NCBI RefSeq assembly: GCF_030758755.1
Contig: NZ_CP132387.1
Span: forward strand, 1,054,001 to 1,118,000
Source: Bartonella apihabitans
Lineage (GTDB): Bacteria > Pseudomonadota > Alphaproteobacteria > Rhizobiales > Rhizobiaceae
Reading direction: 5' to 3'
Length of the DNA stretch: 64,000 nt
The translations under genes and the position numbers were made by a program. Below, in pieces: positions 20,248 to 30,499 of this stretch. Each line of letters begins with the position of its first letter. The stretch's first letter is position 1. Under the pieces are notes generated by a model. It did not search any database and was not told the origin of the DNA. It saw only the letters and a program-made list of their open reading frames with translations.

Positions 20248-20913
20248 TGACTGTTGTTCAATCAGAAGCGTCATATAGCGGAAACAGCCAACTAACTTCT
20301 CGGGAAGATCAGGCTCAAGCGACAATAATCGATTGGTTCGCCCGTTTATTCGTCGCCCCGCCGAAGGTCGAATTGCTTGAGGAATGTCGTTCGCTTCCCG
20401 TTATGACTTTTCTGGAAGAATTCGGTGAAGAGCTCGAAGCTAAGGAGTTAACCACAATGATTGCGGATTATTTCCGCAATCATTCTCCGGAAGAGCTCAA
20501 TCATTTGATTTCGCAGCAATATATAAGTTTGTTTGACGGAGCTTTTGGACCACTCTCTGTTCCACCCTATGAAAGTTACTATCGGGACGAAAACGGAAGA
20601 TTGTTCCAGGCCCCATATGTTGAAATGCTGGATGTATTGACGAGACTTGATGTTTCGGTTGGTTCCATCTTGCAAAGAACCGGCCGACCATATTGCTTTG
20701 GAATTGGCCGCTTTGGCGGAAGCTTTCCGTCAGCATGATCAGGATGCCATTCTTAACATGACATCCCGTCTGGCTTTATGGCTTCCTGAAATGCACGCAG
20801 CATTGGGTAAAGTGGCTAGTCATAGCCTTTATGCCCATTTGGTCGAGTTGCTTATTATTTATCTTTCGTCTTTCAGTCGCCTCTTTGGCAACCAAGACAA
20901 CATTAAACACTAG
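20247..20913 (+). CDS. torD: TorD-family molybdoenzyme chaperone, frame broken once
   Basis: TorD-type chaperones bind the apo-form of TorA-like enzymes, guard the twin-arginine signal and help insert the molybdenum cofactor. The gene is read in two overlapping frames: 20247-20738 gives the N-terminal part, and a second frame, entered near 20670, continues to 20913. Removing one T at 20670-20671 gives about 221 residues in which CKEPADHIALELAALAEAF matches the conserved EPxDH motif of the family; the segment PPYESYYRDE is also typical. The ATG overlaps the cytochrome stop (TAATG), and torA begins 9 bases after the torD stop. The operon position strongly supports the assignment. Confidence 0.85.
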
Positions 20914-20922
20914 GAGAATGCT

Positions 20923-23427
20923 ATGTCATTCGACAAAACAAAAATTACCCTACCGGAGATGAACCGGCGTTCATTCCTCAAAAGTAGTGCTATGTTGACC
21001 ATGGTCGGTGCCGCGAGCGGTTCACTTCTCAGCCGCGGTGCACAGGCTCAATCAGCCTCCAAATTGACTATGTCCGGCAGTCACTGGGGTGTTTTTCGGG
21101 GACGTGTCGACCACGGCCGTCTGGTAGAAGTTACACCTTGGGAACATGATCCTCATCCGACGCCGATGTTGGAAGGCATGATGGATTCGATCTATTCACC
21201 TTCACGCATCAAATATCCGATGGTCCGTCGTGCATGGTTGGAAAAAGGTCCCGGTGCCGACCCTGAAGGGCGTGGAACGGGTGACTTTGTCCGTGTAAGC
21301 TGGGATAAGGCCATTGATCTTGTTGCCGGCGAATTAACCCGCGTTCGCAAGAAATATGGTTCGAATGGAATTTTCGGCGGTTCATACGGCTGGAAAAGCG
21401 TTGGCAAGTTCCACAATTGCCGTACATTGTTGCGCAGAATGTTGAAGACAACCGGCGGTTTTGTAAACTCGCTGGGTGACTATTCAACCGGCGCTGCACA
21501 GGTTATTTTGCCCCACGTTGTCGGCTCTTTGGAAGTCTACGAACAATGTACATCATGGGACGTTGTACGTGACAACACAAAGACACTTGTATTCTGGGGA
21601 TGTAATCCCGTGAATACAGACCAGATTGGTTGGTTGATTGCTGACCATGGTGCATTTGTCGGCCTCGAAGAGGTGAAGAAAGCAGGCATTCGCGTTATCT
21701 GTATTGATCCGATTAAAACGGAAACCTGCCAATATCTTGACGGCGAGTGGTTGGCTCCCCGCCCGCAAACCGATGTTGCCATGATGCTCGGCATTGTCCA
21801 TACACTTTATGCAGAAAAACTTCACGATGAAGATTTTCTGAAAAAATATACCGTCGGTTTCGACAAGTTTCTTGCCTATCTCATTGGCAAAGAAGATGGA
21901 ACTCCGAAAACCGCCGAATGGGCTTCGAAAATCTGCGGCATTGATGCCGACACAATCAAACAACTTGCTCGCGATTTTGCTAAAAACCGCACGATGATCG
22001 CAGCCGGTTGGTCTATCCAGCGTCAACACCATGGTGAACAATCCCACTGGATGTTGGTCACCCTCTGCTCGATGCTTGGACAAATCGGTTTGCCAGGTGG
22101 CGGTTTCGGCTTTTCCTATCACTACTGTAGCGGTGGTGCACCTACGGCTACGAGTCCAATTCTCGGTGGTATCACCGATGAGCCTGCCGCTCCGGTGACA
22201 GATTTGCCGGCCGGTTGTCACCCGGGTTCTACCGAATCTGCTTGCCAGCCCAAATCCAATGCCATTCCGGTTTGCCGTCTTGTTGAAGCACTGCTCCACC
22301 CGGGCAGAACCATCAAGTATAACGGTTCGGACATTGTTCTTCCTGAAATCCACATGGTCTATTGGGCTGGCGGTAACCCGTTCTCGCACCAGCAGAACCG
22401 TAACGAAATGGTCGAGGCTTGGAAAAAACTGGATACGTTCGTTGTCCATGATTTCCAATGGACTGCCTCGGCACGTCATGCCGACATTGTTTTGCCGGTT
22501 ACAACTTCCTACGAACGCAATGACATCGAACAATTGGGAGACTATGCATTAAGCCATATCGTTCCCATGAAGAAACTTGTCGAACCTATGTATGAAGCAC
22601 GTTCCGACTTCGATATTTTTGCCGATATTTGTGAACGTCTCGGCAAACGTGAAGAATACACTGAAGGCATGAACGAAATGGACTGGATCAAGAGCTTCTA
22701 TGAATCAGCCCGTCTGGAATCTCGTGCCAAGGGAATGGAAATGCCGGTATTCGACACTTTCTGGCAGAGTGAAGAAGCACTCGGTTTCCCCGTCAAGGAA
22801 GCGCAGAAACAGTTTGTGCGTTATGCAGATTTCCGTGACGACCCACTGCTTAATGCTCTTGGAACTCCTTCCGGAAAAATCGAAATCTACTCGCTCAACA
22901 TTGAGAAGATGCATTATGACGATTGCCCGCCCCACCCCACCTGGATGGAGCCGATCGAACGTCTTGACGGACCGACAACCAAATATCCGCTGCACATTGC
23001 ATCAAATCACCCGATTTATCGCTTGCACTCACAATTGTGCGGCACCAAATTGAGAGAAAAATATGCAATCGGTGGACGCGAACCATGCTGGATCAATCCG
23101 AAAGACGCAGAAGCACGTGGTTTGAAAGATGGTGACATTGCCCGCGCGTATAATGATCGCGGACAAATTTTGGTCGGTATCAAGGTAACCGATGTTATCC
23201 GTCCCGGCGTTATCCGTATCAATGAAGGCGGCTGGTATGATCCGGTAAATCCGAGAGAGCCCCATTCGCTCTGTCGATATGGTGATGTTAACAACTTGAC
23301 GACCAGTGTATCGACTTCGAAATTGGCTCAGGCGAACTGCGGTCAGACTGCCGTGGTGGAAATCGAAAAATTCACCGGTACACTTCCCCCGGTTGAAGTC
23401 TTCGTTGAGCCACGTAAAGCTGGCTGA
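20923..23427 (+). CDS. torA: Periplasmic TMAO/S-N-oxide molybdoenzyme reductase, TorA/DorA family
   Basis: This 834-residue bis-MGD molybdoenzyme belongs to the TorA/DorA/BisC group, which reduces trimethylamine N-oxide, dimethyl sulfoxide or related S- and N-oxides. A twin-arginine signal (NRRSFLK at 14-20, hydrophobic core, cleavage near AQAQSA about 44) sends the folded enzyme to the periplasm. The SYGWKSVG segment carries the active-site Tyr (about 155), and GDYSTGAAQ supplies the Mo-ligating Ser (about 188). There is no N-terminal 4Fe-4S cysteine cluster, as expected for the family. Later cofactor motifs include WGCNPVNT and GWSIQRQHHGEQ. AGGAGA lies six bases before the ATG. The preceding cytochrome and TorD complete the operon. 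Which oxide is the natural substrate cannot be decided. Confidence 0.93.
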   Translation: MSFDKTKITLPEMNRRSFLKSSAMLTMVGAASGSLLSRGAQAQSASKLTMSGSHWGVFRGRVDHGRLVEVTPWEHDPHPTPMLEGMMDSIYSPSRIKYPMVRRAWLEKGPGADPEGRGTGDFVRVSWDKAIDLVAGELTRVRKKYGSNGIFGGSYGWKSVGKFHNCRTLLRRMLKTTGGFVNSLGDYSTGAAQVILPHVVGSLEVYEQCTSWDVVRDNTKTLVFWGCNPVNTDQIGWLIADHGAFVGLEEVKKAGIRVICIDPIKTETCQYLDGEWLAPRPQTDVAMMLGIVHTLYAEKLHDEDFLKKYTVGFDKFLAYLIGKEDGTPKTAEWASKICGIDADTIKQLARDFAKNRTMIAAGWSIQRQHHGEQSHWMLVTLCSMLGQIGLPGGGFGFSYHYCSGGAPTATSPILGGITDEPAAPVTDLPAGCHPGSTESACQPKSNAIPVCRLVEALLHPGRTIKYNGSDIVLPEIHMVYWAGGNPFSHQQNRNEMVEAWKKLDTFVVHDFQWTASARHADIVLPVTTSYERNDIEQLGDYALSHIVPMKKLVEPMYEARSDFDIFADICERLGKREEYTEGMNEMDWIKSFYESARLESRAKGMEMPVFDTFWQSEEALGFPVKEAQKQFVRYADFRDDPLLNALGTPSGKIEIYSLNIEKMHYDDCPPHPTWMEPIERLDGPTTKYPLHIASNHPIYRLHSQLCGTKLREKYAIGGREPCWINPKDAEARGLKDGDIARAYNDRGQILVGIKVTDVIRPGVIRINEGGWYDPVNPREPHSLCRYGDVNNLTTSVSTSKLAQANCGQTAVVEIEKFTGTLPPVEVFVEPRKAG

Positions 23428-23442
23428 ATGTGATAAAAGTAC

Positions 23443-23470
23443 AAGGAGGCGAATTTCGCCTCCTTTTTTG
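23443..23470 (+). terminator. Strong rho-independent terminator of the tor-like operon
   Basis: AAGGAGGCGAA pairs with TTCGCCTCCTT around a very short loop and is followed by a run of T. It starts 16 bases after the torA stop. Confidence 0.92.
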
Positions 23471-23582
23471 TTTGTTTTTAAAGAATTAAGGCGATAATTT
23501 AACTGAATTGAAAATCGCTCTTGATCTTCTAGGCGTTGCACTTTAATACCGCCTACAATGTAATGGATGTTCCATTTGCCAA

Positions 23583-23658
23583 GGGGCTATAGCTCAGCTG
23601 GGAGAGCGCTTGCATCGCACGCAAGAGGCCAGCGGTTCGATTCCGCTTAGCTCCACCA
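23583..23658 (+). tRNA. tRNA-Ala (anticodon CGC)
   Basis: The 76-base cloverleaf has a 7-base acceptor stem GGGGCTA/TAGCTCC, a D arm with AGCTCAGCTGGGAGAGC, an anticodon stem CTTGC/GCAAG enclosing ATCGCAC (anticodon CGC, decoding GCG), a T arm with GGTTCGATTCC and an encoded CCA end. Confidence 0.96.
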
Positions 23659-24077
23659 ATTTCCCCTTTCACAACAATATTGATTAGACAGGATTAACAG
23701 GTTTAACCGTTTCTGCTGGAATGTATACGTTTAATAATGATTTCCGCTTTGAGAAATTGTACGGGAAATGGATTTGTAGCGAAAAACATGGGGCAAGCAC
23801 ATAATCAATAAAATCCATTTTCTGTAAAAGTTTTTCGATTTCATTCTTTAAAAAATTTGCTCTGTCGATACACGCGTTCAAAAAGAGATACGTTCAATAT
23901 CAATGGAAATTCCCCTGCGTCATTTACGCTTCTTGTCAACAAGCGCCTGTTTTGATGAAAGCAAGCCGACACAATTTATTATATAAAATCCACTCCGGCT
24001 TGAAGTCGAAAGTGAAAAACAGAAATTATCCGAGGCTTATACCATCAATAATATGGTGGCCTAATGTCAATTTAAGG
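23659..24077. other. Intergenic region after tRNA-Ala
   Basis: No gene, terminator hairpin or known motif is evident in this AT-rich gap between the tRNA and a convergent hypothetical gene. Confidence 0.5.
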
Positions 24078-25292
24078 CTATTTATTTGCCGAAATTTCAA
24101 GGTTAAGCTCTCGTACGAATTCTTTCGGACTAAGCTTTCCTGAAACGGCAAGCATAATGACGGGTAATTTATCCATGGGAGTGGATAAAATCTCCAATGA
24201 ACGGGGTGTGTCCAGATAGGCTGTTACGGCTTTTTGGGCATCATTTTCGAAATTGGTATCCTTTGCAAAAGAAAGCCAGCCGGGAAGACTTGTTTTCCAT
24301 TTTGCTTTAAGCGCGTCAGCACTTATTCCCATTCTTTTTGCTTCGGTATTAACAAGCTTTTGCGTAATGGAGCGGTCTTCAAACTTTAATTTACCGCCAT
24401 AAAAATTATAACGCTGAACCTGAGCAAGCATACCAAGCCACATTTGGGTAGACTTGATATGACCGCGTTCATTTTCACGCTGAAGCGTAACGACGGTTAA
24501 AAGCGAGTCAAGTGTCATACCATCCATTTTCAGGCTGACATCGAGCACCCCACCTTTATCAAGCACCAGATGAAAATGTTTCAGATCCATCATCGCAAGA
24601 TAACCGCCATATGCCCCGGAGATATCCAATCGTCCGGTCGCATTTTTATAGCCCATTGCAATAAAGTCTTTTCTGGTCGAGCCATCCGGAAAATTGTCAA
24701 CAAAAACGGTTATTTTCCGTATGTTGATCGTAAATTCAACCGGATTTTCACGAATAGAGGGGCGAAGGGAAACGGAGCCTTTTTCCAGCAATGCCAAACG
24801 TTTTTTGGAATTGTCTTGCAACTCCAACTTGCCGAATTGACCATTCTGATAGCGGAATCCTATATTCTGGTTATAAATGCCCTTGTTCGGGGGCAGTACC
24901 ACATTACTAAATGTTACATCGGCAACTTTGATTGTGTTACCTTCGTAAACGTAGGAAATTTGCGGTATCGCTACTTTTTCGACGGAAAAACCGCCATGGT
25001 CTTCCTGCTTGATACCTGAAAATTCGACTTTACCAAGTGACGAATCCGGTGAGATCGGTGTACCCGTTACCCGCACATTATCAAGTATCAGATTGTCGCC
25101 ATCACTAAGGACTGTGCCATAGGAAACCGTGACAGACTTTCCGAAAGCTTCCGAAAAACGTTTAACGAAAGCATCTCTATCAATCGCATAAGCGGAATGC
25201 GCTGCAAGAGAGGCGGCAATTGTTAGAACGAAAGCAAGTGAAAGCAGCCGGTATATTTTTAAAAACACCTTAATCAACTCGCGACATTGCAC
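24078..25292 (-). CDS. Exported hypothetical protein, beta-rich
   Basis: I do not recognise a named family. The 404-residue product has a clear Sec signal peptide (hydrophobic core about 14-30, cleavage after AHSAYA near 36). The mature part alternates short beta-strand-like segments, as in AsmA-like or lipid-transfer periplasmic proteins (for example LILDNVRVTGTP, ISYVYEGNTIKVADVTFSNV), and ends with a helical region. It has no cysteine pair or catalytic motif I can name. GGAG sits a few bases before the ATG. It starts about 60 bases after the DUF900 lipoprotein gene on the same strand and may be the last member of the export operon. Confidence 0.7.
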   Translation of the reverse strand: MQCRELIKVFLKIYRLLSLAFVLTIAASLAAHSAYAIDRDAFVKRFSEAFGKSVTVSYGTVLSDGDNLILDNVRVTGTPISPDSSLGKVEFSGIKQEDHGGFSVEKVAIPQISYVYEGNTIKVADVTFSNVVLPPNKGIYNQNIGFRYQNGQFGKLELQDNSKKRLALLEKGSVSLRPSIRENPVEFTINIRKITVFVDNFPDGSTRKDFIAMGYKNATGRLDISGAYGGYLAMMDLKHFHLVLDKGGVLDVSLKMDGMTLDSLLTVVTLQRENERGHIKSTQMWLGMLAQVQRYNFYGGKLKFEDRSITQKLVNTEAKRMGISADALKAKWKTSLPGWLSFAKDTNFENDAQKAVTAYLDTPRSLEILSTPMDKLPVIMLAVSGKLSPKEFVRELNLEISANK

Positions 25293-25354
25293 TCCAACGA
25301 AACCTCTAGCCTCTATTTTTGATCATTGTGCCGGGTTTTCAACCCTGAACCACC

Positions 25355-26539
25355 TTAATCCTGACTTACAGCCGAAATTATTCTCGCCGGAGTGTAGAAA
25401 ATGAGATTGGTTGTTCCTCTCAAGATGTTTCCACTATCGTCCATCATCCGCTGCCCGCTTGTCTCGCTGGTTTCTTTCATCATAGACGTTGAAAGCGAAC
25501 CATCGTGAGCCAGTGCCATGAGCGTTGGCGAGGAAGCAAACACATTATGGGCACCACCATCGACATCGGACAAATCCAGAACAGCGATTCCGTTACTCTG
25601 CAAAAGTGGAATACTGGAGCCGTCCCCTACTCTCGCATGTCCACCGACCAGTCGCCCTGACACTGCCAAAGCTTTGTCTTTCCGCGACACCAGAACCGCT
25701 GTCGGTTGCGGCATTTTTTTAACATCCTTGAGCTGGCGTTCGAAGACATCGACGTCAATGTCAGGCGCGGCCATCAAAAAGCTTGATATGCGGTCAATAG
25801 GATACCGTTTGCCCTGAAGTGCCAAACTGCGTAACGCTTCCATCGTTACATAATTTCCCATGGAATGGGCGACAACAGTGATCTCGTTAGCATCCGTTTC
25901 GCTTAGCAATGTTAACAGATCAGCCAAGCCATCACGCGCAAAATCCGCGCTGTCACGGTCGTAGACATAAAGCGGGATAGAGCCGCCCGAAGGCCATGAA
26001 TAATGCACGGTAACCGCTTTTAATGAATAGTCGTAAGAGAATTGTGCTGCTCTAAAGGTACTATCGGCAAAATTGTTGTTATATCCATGGATAAAAAGAA
26101 ATATCTCGCGCTTTCCTTTAGGTTTCTGATCAAGAGCTTTATTAAGCTCTTTCTTGAATTCCTCGCGGCCATTATATTTAACCATATTAACCGCAGAAAA
26201 ATACTTCTTCAAATCGGGCTTATAACCGTTTGTTTCGACCAAGCCTTTTTTGTGTTCTTGTGGTATACCGACATCAACACGTGCGTAATTCAGGGTTTTC
26301 GACCTCTTTGTGCCAAAAGGTTCGGAATAATCGTTTTGTGCTTGCCTGCTCGTTGCAACATAGACAGGAACCACTGCCTTGGGTTGACCGGGTTTTTGAA
26401 TGGCGGCATTTTGTGCTGCAACAGTCGCCGGTGTAGCATTTTTTCCATGCCATAAAACAGCACGTGAACCACCACAATTTGTCAGGAAGATCAGACAAAC
26501 GCAAAACGATATATATCGACCCAGTATTTTTGTTATCAT
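25355..26539 (-). CDS. DUF900 alpha/beta-hydrolase lipoprotein
   Basis: The 394-residue protein begins with a lipoprotein signal whose lipobox ends in LTNC (Cys about 22), so it is probably membrane-anchored outside the cytoplasm. It belongs to the DUF900 alpha/beta hydrolase family: IFLFIHGYNNNFADS supplies the oxyanion-hole HGY motif, VVAHSMGN is the nucleophile elbow with the catalytic Ser, an acidic residue follows in AAPDIDVDVF, and a His is available in GGAHNVF near the C-terminus. Substrates for the family are unknown; esterase or lipase activity is likely. Its ATG overlaps the upstream ABC permease stop by four bases, which ties it to the exporter operon. Confidence 0.88.
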   Translation of the reverse strand: MITKILGRYISFCVCLIFLTNCGGSRAVLWHGKNATPATVAAQNAAIQKPGQPKAVVPVYVATSRQAQNDYSEPFGTKRSKTLNYARVDVGIPQEHKKGLVETNGYKPDLKKYFSAVNMVKYNGREEFKKELNKALDQKPKGKREIFLFIHGYNNNFADSTFRAAQFSYDYSLKAVTVHYSWPSGGSIPLYVYDRDSADFARDGLADLLTLLSETDANEITVVAHSMGNYVTMEALRSLALQGKRYPIDRISSFLMAAPDIDVDVFERQLKDVKKMPQPTAVLVSRKDKALAVSGRLVGGHARVGDGSSIPLLQSNGIAVLDLSDVDGGAHNVFASSPTLMALAHDGSLSTSMMKETSETSGQRMMDDSGNILRGTTNLIFYTPARIISAVSQD

Positions 26540-27648
26540 TTAAGTGTAGCCCTGAAACGATTGAGCGAGAAGACAAATAGTACAGAACCAATCACTGCCA
26601 AAGCAGCGAAATTCACCCAAACAACCGAAAAACCGGCTCCACGATAAAGAATTGATTGAGCCATCATAATGAAATGCGTATTCGGCGCTACAAGCATGAT
26701 ATTCTGTATAAATTCCGGCATACTTTCACGCGGTGTAACGCCGCCTGACAGGATTTGTAATGGCATCAGAACAAGCATAAGCAGAAGGCCGAATTGTGGC
26801 ATAGACCCTGCAACGGTCGCAAGTGCAATGCCCATCGACGTGGTGGCAAACAAATGTAGGCAGGTTCCCGCGAGGAATAACGTAACCGAACCTTCAATAG
26901 GGACTTTTAACAGGCCTTGCACAATAACGATCAACGAAAACGTTGCGGCAACGAGAACGATTGCTCCCATTGACCACACCTTTGAAATCATAATTTCGGT
27001 CGGTGTGACCGGCATAACAAGAAGATGCTCGACCGTTCCATGTTCACGTTCACGGATAAGCGCGGTCCCCGTCAAAATGATGGACAGCATTGTCACATTA
27101 TCAATCACATTGATAATCGAACCGAACCAGGACTTTTCCAATTCGGGATTGAAACGCGCGCGCAAAGTAAGCGAAACCTGTTGCGGTTCTTTCGTGCGGT
27201 AATGCGAGACGAACTCTTTCACTTCGGCGTCGACAATCTGTTGAATATATTGTGAACCGGTCAAAGCCTGCGTTGTACGTGTCGCATCAACGTCAAGCTG
27301 TATTGCAGGTGAGCGACCGGCAAGAACATCACGCTGGAAATTTGGTGGAATATCAACAGCGAATGTATCAATCCCCTGATCCATACGGGAATCAAGTTCG
27401 GATTGGTTTATATCTTCAGGCGTAATAAAATAAGGCGGAAGAAATGCCGTGGCAATGCGTGTCGACAAAGGTGAACTATCTTCATCAACAATTGCTATAG
27501 GCGTCTTGTTCAAAGTTTCCGGCGTCGCATTAGCCGATATATAAATGGATATTGTGAACGCGTAGACAATCAGCACCAATAGCATCGGGTCACGGAAAAC
27601 GCCGAGCAATTCTTTAATTCCCAAATCCAGAATATGATTTAACTTCAT
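26536..27648 (-). CDS. yhhJ: ABC-2 type transporter permease, YhhJ-like
   Basis: This 370-residue inner-membrane protein is an ABC-2 family permease. One N-terminal helix (about 18-36) is followed by a large periplasmic domain and five or so C-terminal helices, with the conserved motif TALIREREHGTVEHLLVMPV preceding them. It corresponds to YhhJ of the yhiI-rbbA-yhhJ set. The start lies 4 bases after the RbbA-like stop, and its stop overlaps the DUF900 start. It probably forms the pore together with the permease half of the RbbA-like protein. Confidence 0.9.
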   Translation of the reverse strand: MKLNHILDLGIKELLGVFRDPMLLVLIVYAFTISIYISANATPETLNKTPIAIVDEDSSPLSTRIATAFLPPYFITPEDINQSELDSRMDQGIDTFAVDIPPNFQRDVLAGRSPAIQLDVDATRTTQALTGSQYIQQIVDAEVKEFVSHYRTKEPQQVSLTLRARFNPELEKSWFGSIINVIDNVTMLSIILTGTALIREREHGTVEHLLVMPVTPTEIMISKVWSMGAIVLVAATFSLIVIVQGLLKVPIEGSVTLFLAGTCLHLFATTSMGIALATVAGSMPQFGLLLMLVLMPLQILSGGVTPRESMPEFIQNIMLVAPNTHFIMMAQSILYRGAGFSVVWVNFAALAVIGSVLFVFSLNRFRATLK

Positions 27649-27652
27649 GACT

Positions 27653-30499
27653 TTACTTCGCCTGTTTCTTAGTAAGCCACGAGGCTATGATGACCAAAAT
27701 CGGACCTGCCAGTATCAGCGGAATAAATGAACCGACAAGATCGTGGAACTGGAGTGCTTTGGCAAAAGTACCACGTGAAATCAGAATAAAATATGTCGTC
27801 GGATAGATATCGCCGATCAGTCGCCCAGCTCCTTGAAGGGAGCTCACCGGATCCATCAATCCGCAAAATTGTGTAGCGGGTAGAATAGTAAGCACCGCAG
27901 CGCCAAAAATTGCGGCAATCTGGCTATTCATAAAGGTTGAAATCAACAGTCCGAAAGCCGTTGAAAACGCCACATAAAGCAATCCCGCCAACATAAATGT
28001 CAAAATGCCGCCCGTAAAATGCACTCTGAATATAAAAATAGCGAACAGCCACAACAAAATACAATTAATAAGTCCGAGCCCGATATAAGGCAGTTGTTTA
28101 CCAACCAGAAATTCGAGCCTTGTGACCGGTGTAACGTAAAGATTGATAATGGAACCCATTTCCTTTTCACGCACCACGGATAATGCCGCGAGCATGGCCG
28201 GAATAATTAAAAGCAAAATCGGTATAACAGCGGGTACCATAGCAGTAAGACTTTCGATGCCCGGGTTATAGAGGTATCTTACTTCCAGGCGATAATCCCC
28301 CATAGTGGCAGCTTTTCCCTGTAGCGTTTTGGCTTTATTTTGAAGCCACAAAGCGTGCATACCTTGAACGTAACCGCGTACTGTTTCGGCACGCAACGGC
28401 ATTGCCCCGTCAATCCAGGCGCCGACCTCGACATTGCGTCCCCGTTCCATGTCTTTTCCAAACTCGGGTGGTATCTCGATAGCGAGACTTATCTCGCCCG
28501 AGCGCATACGCGCATCAAGATCGTCATAATCGACAATATCTTTCTTCTGAATAAAATATCGGGATCCCGAAATCTGCTGGACATAATCGCGACTGATAAC
28601 CGATTGGTCGTGATCAAGCACCGCAAAAGTCAAATTTTCAACTTCGGTATTGATTCCATAACCGATAACGAACATCAAAATGACGCTGCCAAGCAAAGCC
28701 ATCGTTGCGCGGATAGGATCGCGACGCAATTCCAATGCTTCACGGTTGGCATAGCTCATCATCCGCATAAAATCGAAACGTCGTTTAAAACGCTTTCCAT
28801 GAGACCGTTCAATCTCCGGATTTCCATTATTGTTGGATTTTTGTTTGTTAACGTCCGTTTCTGATGATTTTTCACTGGCCTCGTTTTTGACAGGCGAAGA
28901 TGCATCGACTTTGGCTTTTTTCTCGGCATTCTGCTTATCTATAGCGTCTTGCAGATATTCGATAAAAGCCTCTTCAAGTGTATCGGCATTTTTCGATTTC
29001 ACAATTTCCGAAGGTTTATCGGTAATCAAAACTTTGCCGGCATGCATGAGCGAAATACGGTCACAGCGCTCGGCCTCATTCATGAAGTGTGTCGTAATAA
29101 AAATGGTAACATTATCATTACGTGACAACTCACCAAGTTGCTGCCACAACTGGTCACGAGCAATAGGATCAACACCGGAGGTCGGTTCATCAAGTATAAG
29201 AATTTCCGGCTCGTGCAACAATGCGACGGCCAGAGACATACGTTGTCTGATGCCAAGCGGCAATAAATCCGGCATCGCATCGAGCACATCCTTAAGCTCG
29301 AAGCGGTCAATCATTGCCTGCATACGTGCCTTGACTTTTTCCTGCGGAATTTCAAACAGTTTTGCATGAAGTTGCAGATTTTCGAGAACTGTCAATTCAG
29401 CGTAAAGAGAAAACGCCTAACTCATATATCCAACGTGACGACGCGTCTCCATGTCATTGGCATTGATTTGTCGTCCAAACAATTTGGCGGTGCCTTCTGT
29501 TGCCGGAAGAAGTCCCGTCAACATCTTCATTGTCGTGCTTTTGCCGCATCCGTTGGAGCCGAGGAATCCGAAAATTTCGCCTTTTTTAATACGGAAACTT
29601 ACATGATCAACCGCAGTGAAATCGCCAAAGCGCTGTGTAAGGCCGTCAGCTTCTATCGCTATTTCTTCATTTCCGGTTTCTTTGCGAGGCGGAATAACCA
29701 CTTCGACGTGGCCTTTCTGCTCTTCTGCCGGCATGAGAGCTATAAAAGCTTCGTCAAGGTTTTTGGTCTTCGTCTGTTCAAGCAATTGATCCGGTGTGCC
29801 TGTGGCAAGTATCTTGCCGTCATACATAGCAATCAGCCAATCAAATCGCGCAGCTTCTTCCATATAAGCTGTCGCGACCATAACGCTCATATCGGAGCGT
29901 TCTTTGCGAATATCGTCGATCAGGTCCCAAAATTGACGCCTTGAAAGGGGGTCAACGCCCGTTGTCGGTTCATCAAGAACAAGGAGTTTGGGGTCGTGAA
30001 TAAGTGAACAAATAAGACCGAGCTTTTGCTTCATACCCCCCGAAAGCTTACCGGCTGGACGATCTTCGAAACCGTTAAGTCCGGTTCTTTGGCACAATTC
30101 GGAAATACGTGCTTGTCGTTCGTCTTTTTCCTGGCCAAAAAGTCGAGCAAAAAAATCGGCATTTTCTTGAACGGACAAGGTCGGATACAAATTTTTTCCC
30201 AAACCTTGAGGCATATAGGCGATATCGGGACACACATCGAGACGATGCTGCTTATCACGCATATCACCGCCCAATACGTTAACAGTGCCGTCCTGAATCT
30301 CGCGTGCTCCGGTAATCAGCGACAACAGACTTGACTTGCCGACACCGTCCGGACCTATCATGCCGATCATTTTTCCTGTCGGCACTTCAAGATCGATACC
30401 GTCTAGCGCGATCTTTTCACCGTAAACCAGACGGACACCCGATAATTTTACAACCGGTCTATCTGTTTCGGGCTTTGAGAGTTTGGAAGATTCTGTCAT
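27653..30499 (-). CDS. rbbA: RbbA/YhiH-like double-ATPase ABC transporter with an in-frame amber codon
   Basis: The intact reading would be 948 residues: two ABC ATPase domains followed by an ABC-2 permease. ATPase 1 has [17 protein letters not shown] and [12 protein letters not shown]. ATPase 2 has GSNGCGKST, a degenerate signature [13 protein letters not shown] and [13 protein letters not shown] linker of about 80 charged residues leads to the permease, with [18 protein letters not shown]. At 29417-29419 a TAG codon interrupts the frame, in the segment [20 protein letters not shown]; the family has Gln there, the Q-loop residue of ATPase 2, so one C-to-T change explains it. No indel is involved. 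Either the gene is split into 360- and about 580-residue parts or the base is wrong. It overlaps the upstream HlyD gene by four bases. Confidence 0.87.

Noticed and set aside
20647..20913. Independent small gene between torD and torA
   Set aside because: The peptide completes the C-terminal half of TorD once one base is removed at 20670.
21553..22533. 326-codon minus-strand frame inside torA
   Set aside because: It is antisense to a highly conserved molybdoenzyme and has no domain or ribosome site; codon bias of torA keeps it open by chance.
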